Assembly (NCBI RefSeq): GCF_027943255.1
Contig: NC_072893.1
Span: forward strand, 28,356,001-28,420,000
Direction of reading: 5' to 3'
Origin: Anastrepha obliqua
Lineage: Eukaryota > Arthropoda > Insecta > Diptera > Tephritidae
DNA length: 64,000 nt
Positions 1 through 11,389 of the stretch are shown in pieces (positions within the stretch are counted from its first letter, which is position 1; each line of letters opens with the position of its first letter). The notes beneath the pieces are model-generated. The model was not told where the DNA came from, ran no database searches, and saw only the letters and a program-made list of their open reading frames with translations. The translations under genes and the position numbers were made by a program.

Positions 1-775
1 ATTTTCCATTTTTTTCTTCATCACATTCGGTAGTCACTTTTTTGTGTTGTTGTACTTCTACGTGTGTGTGTGTGCGCATATGAGGCTGCTATTAATTTAT
101 GCATTGAGTGCCTCAAAATTTGTTTAATGCAGCAAAATGTGTCAGTTTTTTATTACTTTTATGTGTTAGTTGATTTGTTTGACTTGGATTGAGTTGTAGA
201 AAATTTTTGTGCTTAGGGAAACCGCCGTTGAATAATGGGTTTGGGCTTGAAGTAATGAGTTCGAAACCTACTATGGACGTGAAGCATAAGAATTTGTTTT
301 AATAGCGATCCCTACTCATACAAGCCACGCTGACGCGCGGAGGCGGCATAAGGAGAGGAGAATCTCGGTCAAACTTCGTAAGAGTATTTGTCCCAAAACA
401 TTTCATAGATTTGTTGTTGTTACTGGTTTGGGTCTCGGTAATAATCAAAAATCGTTTCTTAATCACACATCTCCCTTTCCAGTATTGATTATTTCTTTTT
501 CTCTCCCGTCTTAATGCCAAATTCGGAAATGTTTCACGTAGATGTTCACTCACTACTTTTGAAGCTTAATATTTCAGGGCGACCCCTGCCCACCAAGTTC
601 CCAAGCTCCCAATAAACTTTGTGTTTATGACAACTATTCTGGCAAGCCACATCGCAGGCCAAGCCGAACAACAGGTACTATGGGTTCCTGGTTTTCGTGT
701 ATATGAGATAAGAGGCGACAGATATCTCTGTCAGAAAAGAGGCAGACAAAGGACTTATAAGCCTAGGACCTAAAT
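1..775. other. No recognised gene; possible decayed SINE head
   Basis: No coding region is recognised. A short GT run lies near 62-76. At about 222-345 there is a weak resemblance to the tRNA-like head of the SINE family described below: CGCCGTTGAATAATGGGTTT, then GAGTTCGAAACC in the box B position, then TTTTAATAGCGATC. It is too decayed to call with confidence. Confidence 0.4.
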
Positions 776-1020
776 AAATTTGTTGCCAATTTGTATGAAA
801 TCCGAGCAGGTGTGCCGCAGGAAAGTGTCCTGGGACCAGTACTTTATACGCTTTTCACTGCCGACCTACTTTTAACAGTTAACACACACACAGCTTCATA
901 TGCAGATGACACTCCAGTAATGGCTGGAAATAGTCACGTTTCCACTGCTTCTAATCCACTTCAGCAAAACCTTGACAGCCTTGGCAAATGACTGAACAAA
1001 TGGCGCATAAAAGTCAATGA
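776..1020 (+). pseudogene. Jockey-like non-LTR reverse transcriptase fragment
   Basis: The plus-strand translation contains GVPQESVLGPVLYTLFTADL followed about 20 residues later by ASYADDTPVM. These are the RT palm motifs (GxPQGSVLGPxLY and YADD) of jockey-clade LINEs, with G to E in the GVPQGS motif. The frame continues to a TGA at about 988-990 and then reads LNKWRIKVN, as expected for the end of the palm. A run of A follows at 1020. Only about 80 codons remain, with no start and no upstream endonuclease, so this is a dead internal fragment. The family name rests on motif wording only. Confidence 0.75.
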
Positions 1021-1204
1021 AAAAAAAAAAAAAAATCAGCAAAAATAAAGGATACTTGTATATTAGGCCGGGTCGATTTGTGGGGAGGCAAAAAAATCGC
1101 CCATTGCTCTGTGAAAATCATATTCTAGAGATCAAAATAAGAAACTTTGCCGAAGGAACCATACCCCTAAAACGAATTCTGATGTCCCCCAATTTGGGTC
1201 GAAC

Positions 1205-1685
1205 GAAATCGAAATAAAACTACAAAAATTCCAATTGATTGGGCGATCTTTATTATTTTTGTGTAGAACCATTCATTGCATTTCTTTTGTGAAGATAATC
1301 CCTTTCAAATGTTGGCCGCAACTGCGCCGCAATTCGGCCATCCGTAACACCAATTTTGAATGACTCGCCGGCGGACCTCGGTCGGTATCTCGTGAACAGC
1401 TTTAATAATGTTGGCTTTCAATGCCTCAATCCAAACTGGTTTATTCACAAAGCATTTAAACTGTACATACCTGCACTAATAAAAGTCATAAGGTGTGATA
1501 TCACACAATCTTGCTGGCCAATCCACTGGTCGGGGACGAGAGGTAAATTCCTCACCGAAACAACGTCGCAGTAAACGCATTGTTCCACGGGCTGTATGGC
1601 AAGTAGCGCCTTCTTGTTGGCACCAAATATTGTGGAGATTATGGTCTTCAATTTCCTGTATCAAAAACTTGTTTATAATAGTGCG
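1205..1685 (-). pseudogene. DD41D (rosa-type) mariner transposase, 3' part
   Basis: The minus strand encodes QQEGATCHTARGTMRLL, then WPARLCDITPYDFY, then a tail with EALKANIIKAVHEIPTEVR. In this group the second and third catalytic acids are separated by 41 residues. Here the spacing is kept but the second D is replaced by E (QQEG for QQDG). There are frameshifts and stops. The 3' end, read on minus, runs into GATTGGGCGATC-like terminal sequence that recurs at 12.7-13.0 kb. DD41D 'rosa' mariners were described from Ceratitis and other tephritids, which is one reason for the host guess. The copy is cut at its 5' side by the SINE starting at 1687. Confidence 0.8.
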
Positions 1686-1695
1686 ACGGCCGCCG

Positions 1696-1707
1696 TAGCC
1701 GAATGGG
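1696..1707 (+). promoter_or_regulatory. RNA polymerase III box A of SINE copy 1
   Basis: TAGCCGAATGGG matches the TRGYnnAnnGG type of tRNA A box and sits about 9 nt from the SINE start. Confidence 0.7.
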
Positions 1708-1748
1708 TGGATGCGTGACTACCATTCGGTATTCAGAGAGAGAACGTC

Positions 1749-1759
1749 GATTCGAGTCT
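1749..1759 (+). promoter_or_regulatory. RNA polymerase III box B of SINE copy 1
   Basis: GATTCGAGTCT is one mismatch from the GGTTCGANTCC B-box core. The spacing to box A (about 41 nt) fits a tRNA-type internal promoter. Confidence 0.7.
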
Positions 1760-1930
1760 CGGTGAAACATCAAAATTAAGAAAAACATTTTTCTAATAGC
1801 GGTCGCCCCTCGGCAGACAATGGCAAACCTCCGACCGTATTTCTGCCATCATAAAAATATCTGCATTTCGGAGTCGGCTTGAAACTGTAGGTCCCTCCAT
1901 TTGTGGAACAACATCAAGACGCACATCACT

Positions 1931-2862
1931 TGTATGCCAAGGATTAGTCCAGTCATCAAAGTACCTTTTAAACGCATTTAAGGAGATCTTTTTCAGCTCC
2001 TTCAGCGAATTCTCCTTAACGGCCTCTATCGACTCAAAGCAGCGTCCGCGGGGAGCCAATTTAAGTTTTAGAAAGAAGTCAAATGGATATAAACCCGGTG
2101 AATACGATGGTTGTTCGATGATATTTGTCGAGCTTTTGCTCAAAAAAGTATTGACAATATGAGCTTTGTGAGACGGCGCGTTGTCATTGTGTAAGATCCA
2201 TGAGTTTTCTTTCCACAAATTGCACCGTTTCCTACGCACTTCGTTCCTTCTATCTTAAATGTCGCATAATTTCCAAATACTATTTTTTATTTACCGTAGA
2301 ACCATTTGGAACGAATTCCACGTGCACAACACAATGATAATCAAAGAAAACGAATAGCACGACTTTCACTTTTGACCGACTTTGACGTGGTTTTTTGGGT
2401 TCCGGCTCATGTGAATAGCGGTGGTTTGCATGTCTAACTCATATACCCACGTTTCATCACCTGTTATGATACGCTGGATCAACGTTGGGTCCGAATTCTC
2501 TTGGAATGAGTCGAGCAGCCATGCGTTTGATGGTATAAGTGTTGCGAATTGGTTCGTGAGACACGCTAAGGCCCGAACTACCTCTCTCAAACTTAAATGA
2601 TGGTTTCCCAGCACCATTTCCTTCACGCCCTTGGTCTACGTTTTCACCTGTTGAAGACGTTAATGGGCGACCAGATCGGGGCAAATCTTCCACGACTTCT
2701 CGGTCTTCTGCAAAAGCCGTATACCGCTCGCAAACCCGTGTTTTGGTTAAAGCACACTCGCCATAGTCTACAACATTTTCAACGATTCGGCACCCGAAAT
2801 CTCGTTCAAACTCCCAAAATTGAAGACAAATTCTTTGTTCGATATTTTTATCCATAGAGAAA
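1931..2862 (-). pseudogene. Mariner DD34D-type transposase relic
   Basis: The minus strand begins MDKNIEQRICLQF and continues with a helix-turn-helix-like N-terminus and the linker EVVEDLPRSGRPLTSST. Later pieces in changing frames include LSVSHEPIR, ITGDETWVYELD (first catalytic D), NDNAPSHKAH (second D) and YSPGLYPFDFF (third D). Several frameshifts and stops interrupt it, so no full transposase can be made. The C-terminal end is replaced by the SINE at 1930. The TIRs are not recognisable. It is a separate family from the mariners with CAGGTCAGTCC or TACGAGG termini elsewhere in the window. Confidence 0.8.
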
Positions 2863-3049
2863 ATCGCAGAGCAGACCTGCGGTTGACTGATATAATTAAA
2901 TGCCAGAAATAAGCTAATTTACGGGTCACGCTCAAGCTCCGCGACACTATAGAGGACAGTTGTACCAGCATTCCAGCAAAAAAAAATGCGTGTAGCGTAG
3001 TACACATAACAGAAGTGAAACTTTCAAGGACAAAGAAAGAGGGAGTGAA

Positions 3050-3067
3050 TGAGAGAGAGAGAGAGAA
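3050..3067. repeat. GA microsatellite
   Basis: Simple (GA)n run inside otherwise unannotated DNA (2863-3433). Confidence 0.9.
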
Positions 3068-3433
3068 AGAATATGTGTCTAAATAAATTCACAACATTTG
3101 CAGAGAATACAAATAGACAAAATTTACAAAAAACGGAGAAGGGTCGACCGGTGTAGGTAAACGCCGGACACAAACCGTGGCAACAACGCGCACTACTCTG
3201 AGCGTTTATCACCCGCACAAACGCAGCGATTCCAGGACCGCAGCAACGGCACAAATTACCGCAAGGCAATACCAATAAATCCGACGCCGGAATGGATAGC
3301 TTTTTATAGTAAGCATAAGCACTAGCCAGAAAACGGAAATAAGCGTCAAAAAATAGGCACCAAAAAAACGCCAAAAAAATTGGGACCGAAAAACGCCCCA
3401 AGCAGTAACGACCAAGGAAATATAACTCCAAAG

Positions 3434-3547
3434 AAGTTGGGACCATAAATATATTTCCTACAAGTTTGCACCAACAAACACGCGCCAAAAAAGTAGGCAC
3501 CATAAATATATTTCCTCCAAGTTTGCACCAACAAACAAGCGCCAAAA
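3434..3547. repeat. Two-copy 57-bp tandem repeat
   Basis: Two head-to-tail units of 57 bp (3434-3490 and 3491-3547) share ACCATAAATATATTTCCT and AAGTTTGCACCAACAAACA with only a few mismatches. A partial unit follows (AGTAGGCA). Related short pieces (CGCCAAAAAAATTGGGACC) lie just upstream at about 3370. The minus-strand ORF of 181 codons across it is probably a by-product of the repeat. Confidence 0.8.
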
Positions 3548-3560
3548 AGTAGGCAGTGTT

Positions 3561-5870
3561 ATTTCTCACTAAAAATTAGCAACCACAAGGAAAACCTCAG
3601 GAAAAATAGTCTAAAGTGTATCTAAGATATATATAAGGTATAGCTCTCTCTCTCTCCTTTCTTTTCCGTTATATCTTTTTTCTCTCTCGCGTTATATCTT
3701 TTACTCTCCATTTACGCTCGTCCATCGACGCCTAAGAAGTTTCACTTAAAAAATTTTGACATTTAGAGATGTGTAACGCGCGCTTTTTAAATGAACAATT
3801 CCCGATACTTTTCCGACAGAATGTAAGTCCAGAATAATATGAGGTTATCATGTAAATAAATACTTAATTGGAATTAGAACGAAATAGAACTAAAAAAGCA
3901 GCGGCACAGTCTCCATATCTTCCGCTGACTACGCACGCACACACACCGACACATTGTATGCGTGTGCGTAGGCAAATAAATCTTCCGCTTTCTCACTTTT
4001 CGCGTAGCAAAAGCGGCTTGCAAACTACACAAATTGCGAAAATCCTTTAAAGGCACCGAAATCGTTAATCCGACAAAACAAAGCCGAGTCCTATCGCCGT
4101 TGCATTTTCTATCTGTTTTCCATTTTCCAAATGTAATTCAAGTAGCTGCCGCTGCAAGGCTATCATATACTATTGGATACAATTACGTTATCCTTATATC
4201 TGATGTATGCGAAGCACTTCCGTTTGACGACTGCGATACCGAGTGGATGCAGGCACACACACACACACGTATTTATGTGCATACGAACAAAAGTACTTTA
4301 GCACTCGAAATAATATTTCTACTACATTTTATTCGCCCATAGATTGCGCTTAATTCGCTTGTTGTTATTGTTGTTTTTTATGATACATACCTACAAACGT
4401 ACCTGTGCACGCTCATTTTGTTGTTACGGGTGTGCAAATCTGCGATTTAATGCAACAATTCTGCTACAAATGCAAAAACAACAAACAAGTCATCAACTCT
4501 GTTTCAGCTTCAGCCTCACGAGACCGATTGAGAATCTCTTTGATAGGCTGCACTCATTTCCACAACTTTTGGCAGCAACTCACTTCATCTGCATGGCTCA
4601 TTGACCGCGCGTCTAACTGACTGACTGCCGCAGTAGCTTCACAGCCAAGGCGCAACGGAGGAATTACGCACAACCTTCCATCACGCGTGTGCGTGTGTGT
4701 GTAGCCTGTCATCTTCGATATGCATTGCCACTTTGCACTCGAAGAGCAGTAAAGAAATACAAATAAAAATAAAAAAATGGGGAAAAGGAAGCACCAATTT
4801 GCCTCGTCAATGAACCATAGCTGCGGCGGCTTTTCATCTCTTGCTGGCGCAACAATTTTCACAAGCTGTCAGCCTGAGTGTCTGAATGCGCGACTGCCAG
4901 GCGGTCCAATGTTGCAGCACACACACACTCCCGTATTTGGCGTGTAGTGCGTGCTGCTATCATGCACGCCATATCCTCGTTATCATCTTGCCGTATAGTT
5001 CCCCGGTGCCCTGTTTACTCCTACCTATCCGCTGCTCGCTGCTGCTTTTTGCCGGTAAATTGTAATTCTTGTGTTGACGGTTGCTTGTCAATTTGACATT
5101 TTTTGATTTTTTTTTAAAGGTTCCGCTTCATGCCTTCGTTGCTGTTTTTTTTTTTGTTTTTTGTTACCCTCGCTGCTCCAGAAACGAAATGTTATATCCT
5201 TGACAGTCTTCAAGCCGGCTGTTGGAAAACATCAAATAGCAATTTTTTTGTTATGGCACTCACAGTGACTCGACGGTGATTTAATTTGTGCGCCAAATCG
5301 TCTGTAAGTAGTTGAAATTAATAGCAAAATTATACGAAATTCCATAGGCGCTTTTTAAACAAGAAGCCAAACACTTTGAAACACAAAACAAAGGGAGTAG
5401 CAATTTTGGAGTTGTGGATTTTTGTTTTGTGTGTGAGTTTATGAATCTTAAATGCACGTAAAATACGCCGAGGAAAATATGTAGTAGACTCCTGTTAATG
5501 TACGGAGGTGGAGATGACAAATGCGAGCAAATCCCATACATGGTTTCCGTAACAAAGAAGATTTGTTAACAGCTTTGACTCTAAGTCTGCTACTTCGATA
5601 ATAGAGACAAGTGCATGTCTCTGCTACGAAGCCTCTGATAACGAGGAAGCTAAACATCTTTTCAGAAAGTGATTGTTCAACAGATAAGTCGTTAGTTGGC
5701 TTGCTCCAATCTCCAGAAGATATTGGGAGCCATAATGAATTGTGAGCCATGAAAACCAAGAACCAGCCACAGGGACTAAGACGTGTAAACTTCTAGAAGC
5801 ATTCAGTTCAGCATTCAAACTCTGATTCCCTTTGCGCAATTTATGTGAAGAAAGCTGAAATAACATTCGA
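3561..5870. other. No gene recognised; microsatellite-containing DNA
   Basis: CT-rich tract at about 3640-3700, CA/TG runs at about 3936-3966, 4253-4268, 4683-4702 and 4918-4928, and T-runs near 5100-5160. Small ORFs are present on both strands, but none shows a domain or motif I recognise. Confidence 0.5.
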
Positions 5871-5872
5871 GT

Positions 5873-7790
5873 GATCGTTCCATATGTAAAAGTCCACGCC
5901 AGTGGGAAAAGTTACTGATCGCCATTCACTTGAGAGTGGTCAGGACGATTCTACTACATATGGTTCAAGCAGCTCACAACTTCCTGGATTAGCCTAAGTA
6001 TCCTCATGGTAGCTTACGAACATCCCTTCGACAGCGCGCCAACGTGAGAAGGCGAAGCATGCTAGGATAGCTGGTTGTGCGTTAGGCTTGGTACCCGGCA
6101 CATAAAAATCCTCCCCAATGAAAACACGAACAAAGCCTCAGATGAGAACTTCCTGTACTGATGTCGACTACGAAACTACGCACACTCCCCTGTGCAGCAA
6201 AAAACGAGCATCTACCTACGCAAAAATGTTCGATATCGAAAAGCTGAAGCCAGAAGATTCGCTTCTCGACTCTCACTACTACTCGCCGAGAGTATTGCCC
6301 AACAATCCGGCATGCACAATGTAGCAGCATTTCTCGCTATCTACGTACCGCCGCCGAAGAAGAAATTGGATTCCAGGGAGCCCGAAAAACCGTTGGTACG
6401 ACGAGGAATGTCATGGTGCCGCAGAAAGAAAAGATGATGCCTATAGAGCCACGCTGAGATCGGGCGCAATGCGAGCCATGATCGCTACCGGGAGCTAAAA
6501 CAGGAAGAAAGACATATTATCCGACAGAAGAAACGAGAGGCCGAAATACGTGAGAGCGAGGAGCTTGATATGTTGGCCAATAGGAGCAACGCCCGAAAAT
6601 TCTAGCGACTTACAGAAAGATTTAAGACTGGGGCGTTTTCCTGTAAGAACAAGGACGGCGATCTGGTGACTGACATCCAGAGCATACTTAAGTTATGGAG
6701 GGAACACCTCTCGAACCTGTTAAACAGTGACAGCTGCGCATGTCACAGAGAATGTGAAGATCCCGATACCCCAATCGGTGAGAATAGCAATAACAAGGCT
6801 AAAGAACAACAAAGCCGCAGGCGCCGACGGACTGCCGGGTGAGCTATTCAAACATGGCGACGAGGAGCTGGTAAGGTGCATCCATAAGCTTCTATATGGT
6901 CGGATGAAAGCATGCCTGCCGATTGGAATTTAAGTGTGCTCTGCACAATCCATAAGAAGGGTGATCCTGCAATCTGTGCCAATTACCGCGGGATTAGTCT
7001 TCTAAATATCGCCCACAAGGTTCTAGCGAACGTATTGTGTGAAAGGCTGAAGCCCACCGTCAACCAACTGATTGGCTTTATCAGTGTGGCTTCAGACCTG
7101 GAAAGTCCACCATCGACCAGATATTCCTAATACGGCAAGTCTTCGAAAATATCAATGAAAGGAGAATCGACACACACCATCTTTTCGTCGACTTCAAAGC
7201 TTCATTCGACAGCCCGGAGGGGAGTTGCCTGAATGTCGCGATGTCTGAATTTGGTAATACCGGGTCAGGACCTAAAGTTTATGATAAAGGAAAGGAAAGA
7301 AGCTGCCGTTGAAAAATGACTAAACAATTCCATCAGTGATGAATTGGAGGCATCGACGTGCTGCAAATGGACTAAGTTCATCATCCCCTTATTCCTGGAG
7401 GTCTAACTTGTCATCGTCTCTGCAAAGACTGGTATTGCTGACTGCAAAACCTCCACCTGTATGGTTCTTGGTAAGTTAGAATCTATTCAATGGTTTTCTT
7501 AAAGGCACGTTGCGGCGAATATCGCAGACGATGGAACAATGCGCATCATGAGCTTTACGACGACAAAAACATAGTGTAGTGAATAAAGACCCTGCGGTTC
7601 CGCTCAAACTCTGAAATATTCGATGCGATACCAGCTGGTGGCAGCAGAGAGAGCGGAAGTCTTCTTTTGCGTTATAAAGATCAGATGAAGACGGCGTCAA
7701 CGCGTCCCTTGGTGTGTCCGACTTGCGCCGGTTAGCTTTGGAAAGAAATGATTGACGTGCCTTGTTAAACTCGACCAAATCGTTTCAACT
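5873..7790 (+). mobile_element. LINE copy A (RTE-like endonuclease-RT), internally deleted
   Basis: The 5' part (5880-6120) is closely shared with copy B at 16.27-16.52 kb: TTCCATATGTA, CACTTGAGAGTGG, AAGGCGAAGCATGC, GGTACCCGGCACATAAAAATC. It is therefore the 5' UTR of one family. The linker after the endonuclease appears at about 6470-6720 (HDRYRELKQEERHIIRQKKR; TDIQSILKLWREHLSNLLNS). RT motifs follow in two frames: AITRLKNNKAAGADGLPGEL and ADWNLSVLCTIHKKGDP with ANYRGISLLNIAHKVLANVL. The palm breaks off near 7265. The C-terminal thumb region resumes at about 7505-7790 (EYRRRWNNAHHELYDD; FDAIPAGGSRE). Endonuclease and YADD box are missing. Multiple stops make it non-functional. Confidence 0.8.
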
Positions 7791-7799
7791 GTTATCCCC

Positions 7800-8880
7800 C
7801 CAATCATAGAGAAGGAGAGAATTTGAGAAACTAGCGCGAGCTCAATTAAATTTGTGTATGCTGCGATTGACTTTGGTAGACTGTAATTCAAGGAATTCCT
7901 CTATGAACGATCATGCGATGGATTTTCTCTCCAGTATAAAGCGATTTTCAATTAAGAGAATTATTGTACTATCATCTAGATGCTTGTGCGCTTCTATGTC
8001 AGTAGCTGATCTGTGGTTTTGAAATTCGTGCTTGCATAAAAACAAAAAAAACAGGTCGCCTACCGCTTGACAAGAAAAGTGCCGCCTCAGCCAAGGTGCA
8101 ATAGCAGTATTCATTCCTGCTTGTCAGGTGTCCCACTTGGTGCACACACAATATGTGTTAAGGCTCTTTGGCCACACAGTAGCCAAATATTTGCACCAAA
8201 AATCCAAAACAAAATTATCTACTGAAAAATCAAAAATCATCAACATTCAAAAATACAAAGGATTTGAGCCATGAAGTCATTTTTTCCGCCTAATTCGACT
8301 CCCAGTGCGAGTTGGGCAAGCGAATTGTAACCAGCAACAACGCATTGCATGATTCGCAATTTTCCTGCCAACCAACACATACATATACACACACACACAC
8401 ACGATTTGCTGACAAAACAGTTCAAAGTCATCCTGTACGAGCAGCCCTTTTAGTCCTTTCGGTGAGGCTTTTTTTTTAATTTTAAAAGTAAAAAAGAGTT
8501 GACGGCAACAGTGTCTTGTTCACGCTAATGAAACCATTAGCAATTGTAATCACTGACTAAATGAGTTGTCAGTGGAATTTGTGCAAATCATTTCGAAAAT
8601 GAATTCGCAATTAATTTTTCGGTTGTACGGCAAAAGATCAAAGCGGCAGGCGAGAAATTGAAGGTGCAAAGGTGCGTATAGGGAGAGGTAGAGAGAGGTG
8701 TGTTGATCACGCTGATTGTAGCAGCTACTGGTGTTTGGTAAATTTTTTATTGTTGTGTTTTTTCAAAGGCATTCAAACTCTTGCTTTCCAATATTTCGCA
8801 GAACTACCGTAGAAATAAAGAAAGGACATGTGCAGCATCATTGAAAAATTGTGGCGATAGACGTTAACTTGGGTGATATT
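7800..8880. other. No gene recognised
   Basis: A+T-rich DNA with an (AC)n run at about 8386-8402. No conserved coding motif or terminal repeat was seen. Confidence 0.5.
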
Positions 8881-8884
8881 TTAC

Positions 8885-9255
8885 AATAAGAAATACATTT
8901 TCAAAAAACATTTATTTAAAAAAAAATTTAAAAAAAAGTTTAAAAATATAATATAAAAAATTAGATAAAAAAAACAATTATAATAAAAAATAAATACAAA
9001 AAAAAAAATTTTTAAATTATTTTTTTTCAAAAACAAATTTACAAAAAATTACAAACAATAATTACAAAAAATTAAAAAAAAAAATGTTTTAAAAATTAAT
9101 TAAAAAAAAAATAATTAAAAAAAATTAATTTTTTTCAAAATATTTAAAAAAATAAAAAAATGAATTAAAAAAAATATTAATTGAGAAAAACAATTAATTA
9201 CAAAAAAAAAAAATAAAAAAAATAATTAAAAAAAAAATTAAAAAAGAAATTAATT
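8885..9255. repeat. Near-pure A/T low-complexity tract
   Basis: About 370 bp composed almost only of A and T (blocks such as AATTAAAAAAAA and TTTTTTTCAAAA). It directly precedes the RNase H retroposon relic. Confidence 0.9.
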
Positions 9256-9257
9256 TC

Positions 9258-10084
9258 AAGTCGATGGCCCTCTGTTTATATATACAGATGGTTCAAAACA
9301 AGACGGTAAAGTGGAATTTGGAATTTTTTCCAATTCCCCTCACATCAATCTATCATTTAGATTACCCGACTACTGTAGTGTATTTCAAGCGGAAGTATGA
9401 GCTATCTGGAATGCTGCGAAAACTATCTTAGAAAAGAGAAGATCACTTGAGGATATCCGCTTTTTCACTGACAGTCAAGCGGCCGTTCGAGCACTAAGCT
9501 CCTCTTATACCCACTCAGATGTGGTTCGATCCTGTCTCTTATCTCTTAACGAAATGAGTGTTCAGAATTTTGTCCAAGTTATTTGGATAGCGGGTCACTG
9601 TGGATTCGAAGGTAACTGCAAAGCTGATGAGCTCGCAAGAGCTGGAGCTGCGCAATCAAATCTGGCCATCCCACAATCTGTAACAGACAAAAACCCTTAT
9701 AAGCCGGCCACTGCCTTTTGGGCACTCATGCACGTCGGCTCGGAGTTCCTCAAAACGACCTGTGCAGGTACTGCGAGGACGAAGATGAGGAAGTATCGAG
9801 CAGGCATTTGCTGTGCAGTTGTCCCGGTCTAGCCAGAAGTCGGCTCGCTCTTCTAGGCTCTCCAACAATTGACAATCTTTCAGTACTCTCGGACCTGAAA
9901 ATCGAATCTCTCATTAAATTTTCGAAACGAATCAATATCTTTGACCAAAATCTAAAATAAAAATCTCGGTTAGGTGGGGAAATCATACATAATAATGAGC
10001 CCTAGAGCAACACAACGGACCCAAATTGCGGTCTATGTGGCACTCCGATGTGGGGACACCCTTAAACCAACCAACTAACCAATT
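9258..10084 (+). mobile_element. RNase H-bearing LOA/I-type LINE, 3' fragment
   Basis: Translation from about 9270 gives an RNase H domain: IYTDGSKQDG (first D), CSVFQAEV (E), FFTDSQAAVRAL (D), then IWIAGHCGFEGNCKADELA (H/D). A TGA replaces the codon after AEV, and a frameshift occurs near 9720. The last 80 codons read MGTHARRLGVPQNDLCRYC with a C-x2-C...H-x4-C cluster (CRYC...RHLLCSC), the C-terminal zinc-binding motif of these LINEs. A short 3' UTR ends in CCAACCAACTAACCAA (10069-10084), a tail very like that of the intact element at 29.6 kb. Only the RNase H and tail remain, so it is a 5'-truncated, dead copy. Confidence 0.85.
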
Positions 10085-10150
10085 AATTTCCAAAAAAAAA
10101 TTGAAAAAACAAAATAAAAAAAAAAATTGTTATCGGAGAGAGAATAACTC

Positions 10151-10805
10151 TCTCTGAAATATAAAATGAATGAAATAAATTTCACTTTGAAAAATTATGC
10201 CAAATTTTTGAACATTTTTAAATTTTCATTTGTTCAAAAAATAATTTTTGCAAAAGTTTGTTTTACCCTTTTTTGAAATTTAAAAGAACTAATTTCAAAT
10301 TGGAAAATCGTACAAAAATTTTAAAAGTTTCGTTTTTTTACAAAAAATTTTGAAAAAAAATATTAAAATTTTTTTCCAAAAAATTTTGAATAAAAATATA
10401 AAAACTTTTTTCCAAAAAATTTTGAACAGAAAATGAATATTTTTTTCTAAAAACAATATTTGTAAAAATTTTTTAAATCTAAAAAGTACCAAAGAAATTT
10501 TACTTGGAAAAATATTACCAAAATTCTCCAAAATTTTGGTGTTTTCCCAAAAATCTTCAACAAAAAATATAAATTTTTGCAAAAATATCATTTTCTTCAA
10601 ATTGAAAAGAAAATAGTACAATTTGAAAAACTGTACCAAAATTTCAAAATAATAATTTTTTCCCAAAAATTTTGAGCAAAAAAATTAAATTTATGCAATA
10701 AGAAATTTTTGTAAGAATTATTTGTTATCCTTATTTTGAAATATAAAAAGAACCCTAGAAATTTATCTCGGAAAAACTATACCAAATTTTCAAAATTTTA
10801 TTTTT
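10151..10805. repeat. A+T-rich segmental duplication, copy 1
   Basis: This block is homologous to 11024-11389 plus 12240-12505. Shared landmarks are CTGAAATATAAAATGAATG, TTTTCATTTGTTCAAAAAAT, AGTACCAAAGAAATTTTACT, ATATCATTTTCTTCAAATTG and AATTTATCTCGGAAAAACTA. Within it, shorter sub-repeats such as CAAAAAATTTTGAA recur. A 123-codon minus-strand ORF rich in F, L and K is a composition artefact. Confidence 0.8.
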
Positions 10806-11023
10806 TTCCCACACATATTCAGCAATAAAATATTATATAATTATTTTCAAAATTTTTTTTTTTAATTATTTAATTCTTATCAAAAAACAAATTCGAAAAA
10901 AAAATAGTAATGAAAAAAAATTTATTAAAAACAAAATTAAGCAGAAAAAACATTAAAAAAAATTTATTTAAAAAAAAATTTAAAAAGAAATTAATTAATA
11001 ATTTTTGTATGCAGATTTTTTAT

Positions 11024-11389
11024 CTTCTCTTTGAAATATAAAATGCATGAAAGAAATTTCACTTTGGAAAACTATACCAAATTTTTCAAAATTTTTAAAT
11101 TTTCATTTGTTCAAAAAATAATTTTTGCAAACATTTTTTCCCCCTTTTTTTAAATTTAAAAGAACTAAAGAAATTTCATATTGGAATATCGTACAAACAT
11201 TTTTTAAGTTTCAGTTTTTTACAAAAAATTTTGAAAACAAAAAATTAAAATTTTTTACAAAAAACGTTGAACAAAAAATTAAAATTTTTTTCAAAAAATA
11301 AAAAATTTTTAAATCTAGAAAGTACCAAAGAAATTTTACTTGGAAAGATTGTACCAAGTTCTCCAAAATGTTGATGTTTTCCCCAAAAA
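11024..11389. repeat. A+T-rich segmental duplication, copy 2, first half
   Basis: Matches the first half of the block at 10151-10805 in the same orientation and order, with scattered mismatches. It ends at CCCCAAAAAA where copy 1 runs on without a break. Confidence 0.8.

Larger units (their letters stand above)
1687..1930 (+). mobile_element. tRNA-derived SINE, copy 1 (3' end missing)
   Basis: The copy starts with GGCCGCCGTAGCCGAATGGG, a tRNA-like 5' end with pol III box A. Box B, GATTCGAGTCT, follows about 40 nt later. An A-rich linker, GCGGTCGCCCCTCGGCAG, and the conserved body motif CAATGGCAAACCTCCGA come next, then CATTTGTGGAACAACATCAAG. The same order of blocks recurs at about 22.8, 36.7, 47.6, 48.2, 52.4, 55.3 and 58.4 kb. 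This copy stops before the GGAGGAGGAGCTCGGCC block and joins a mariner relic at about 1931. On the minus strand the body is translated together with the mariner as an accidental 148-codon ORF (1793-2239). Confidence 0.85.

Noticed and set aside
570..780. RNase H motif (LWVPGFRVYE) upstream of the jockey-like RT
   Set aside because: Only one short motif in one frame, in the wrong order relative to the RT, with no supporting D or E motif.
1687..1765. A functional tRNA gene
   Set aside because: Box A and box B are present, but the segment lacks a clean acceptor stem and continues into the repeated SINE body. The same head recurs with the same downstream sequence.
10295..10666. 123-codon minus-strand ORF rich in F, L, K and I
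   Set aside because: Its composition follows from the A+T-rich duplicated DNA. It has no start context or domain, and the homologous second copy does not preserve the frame.
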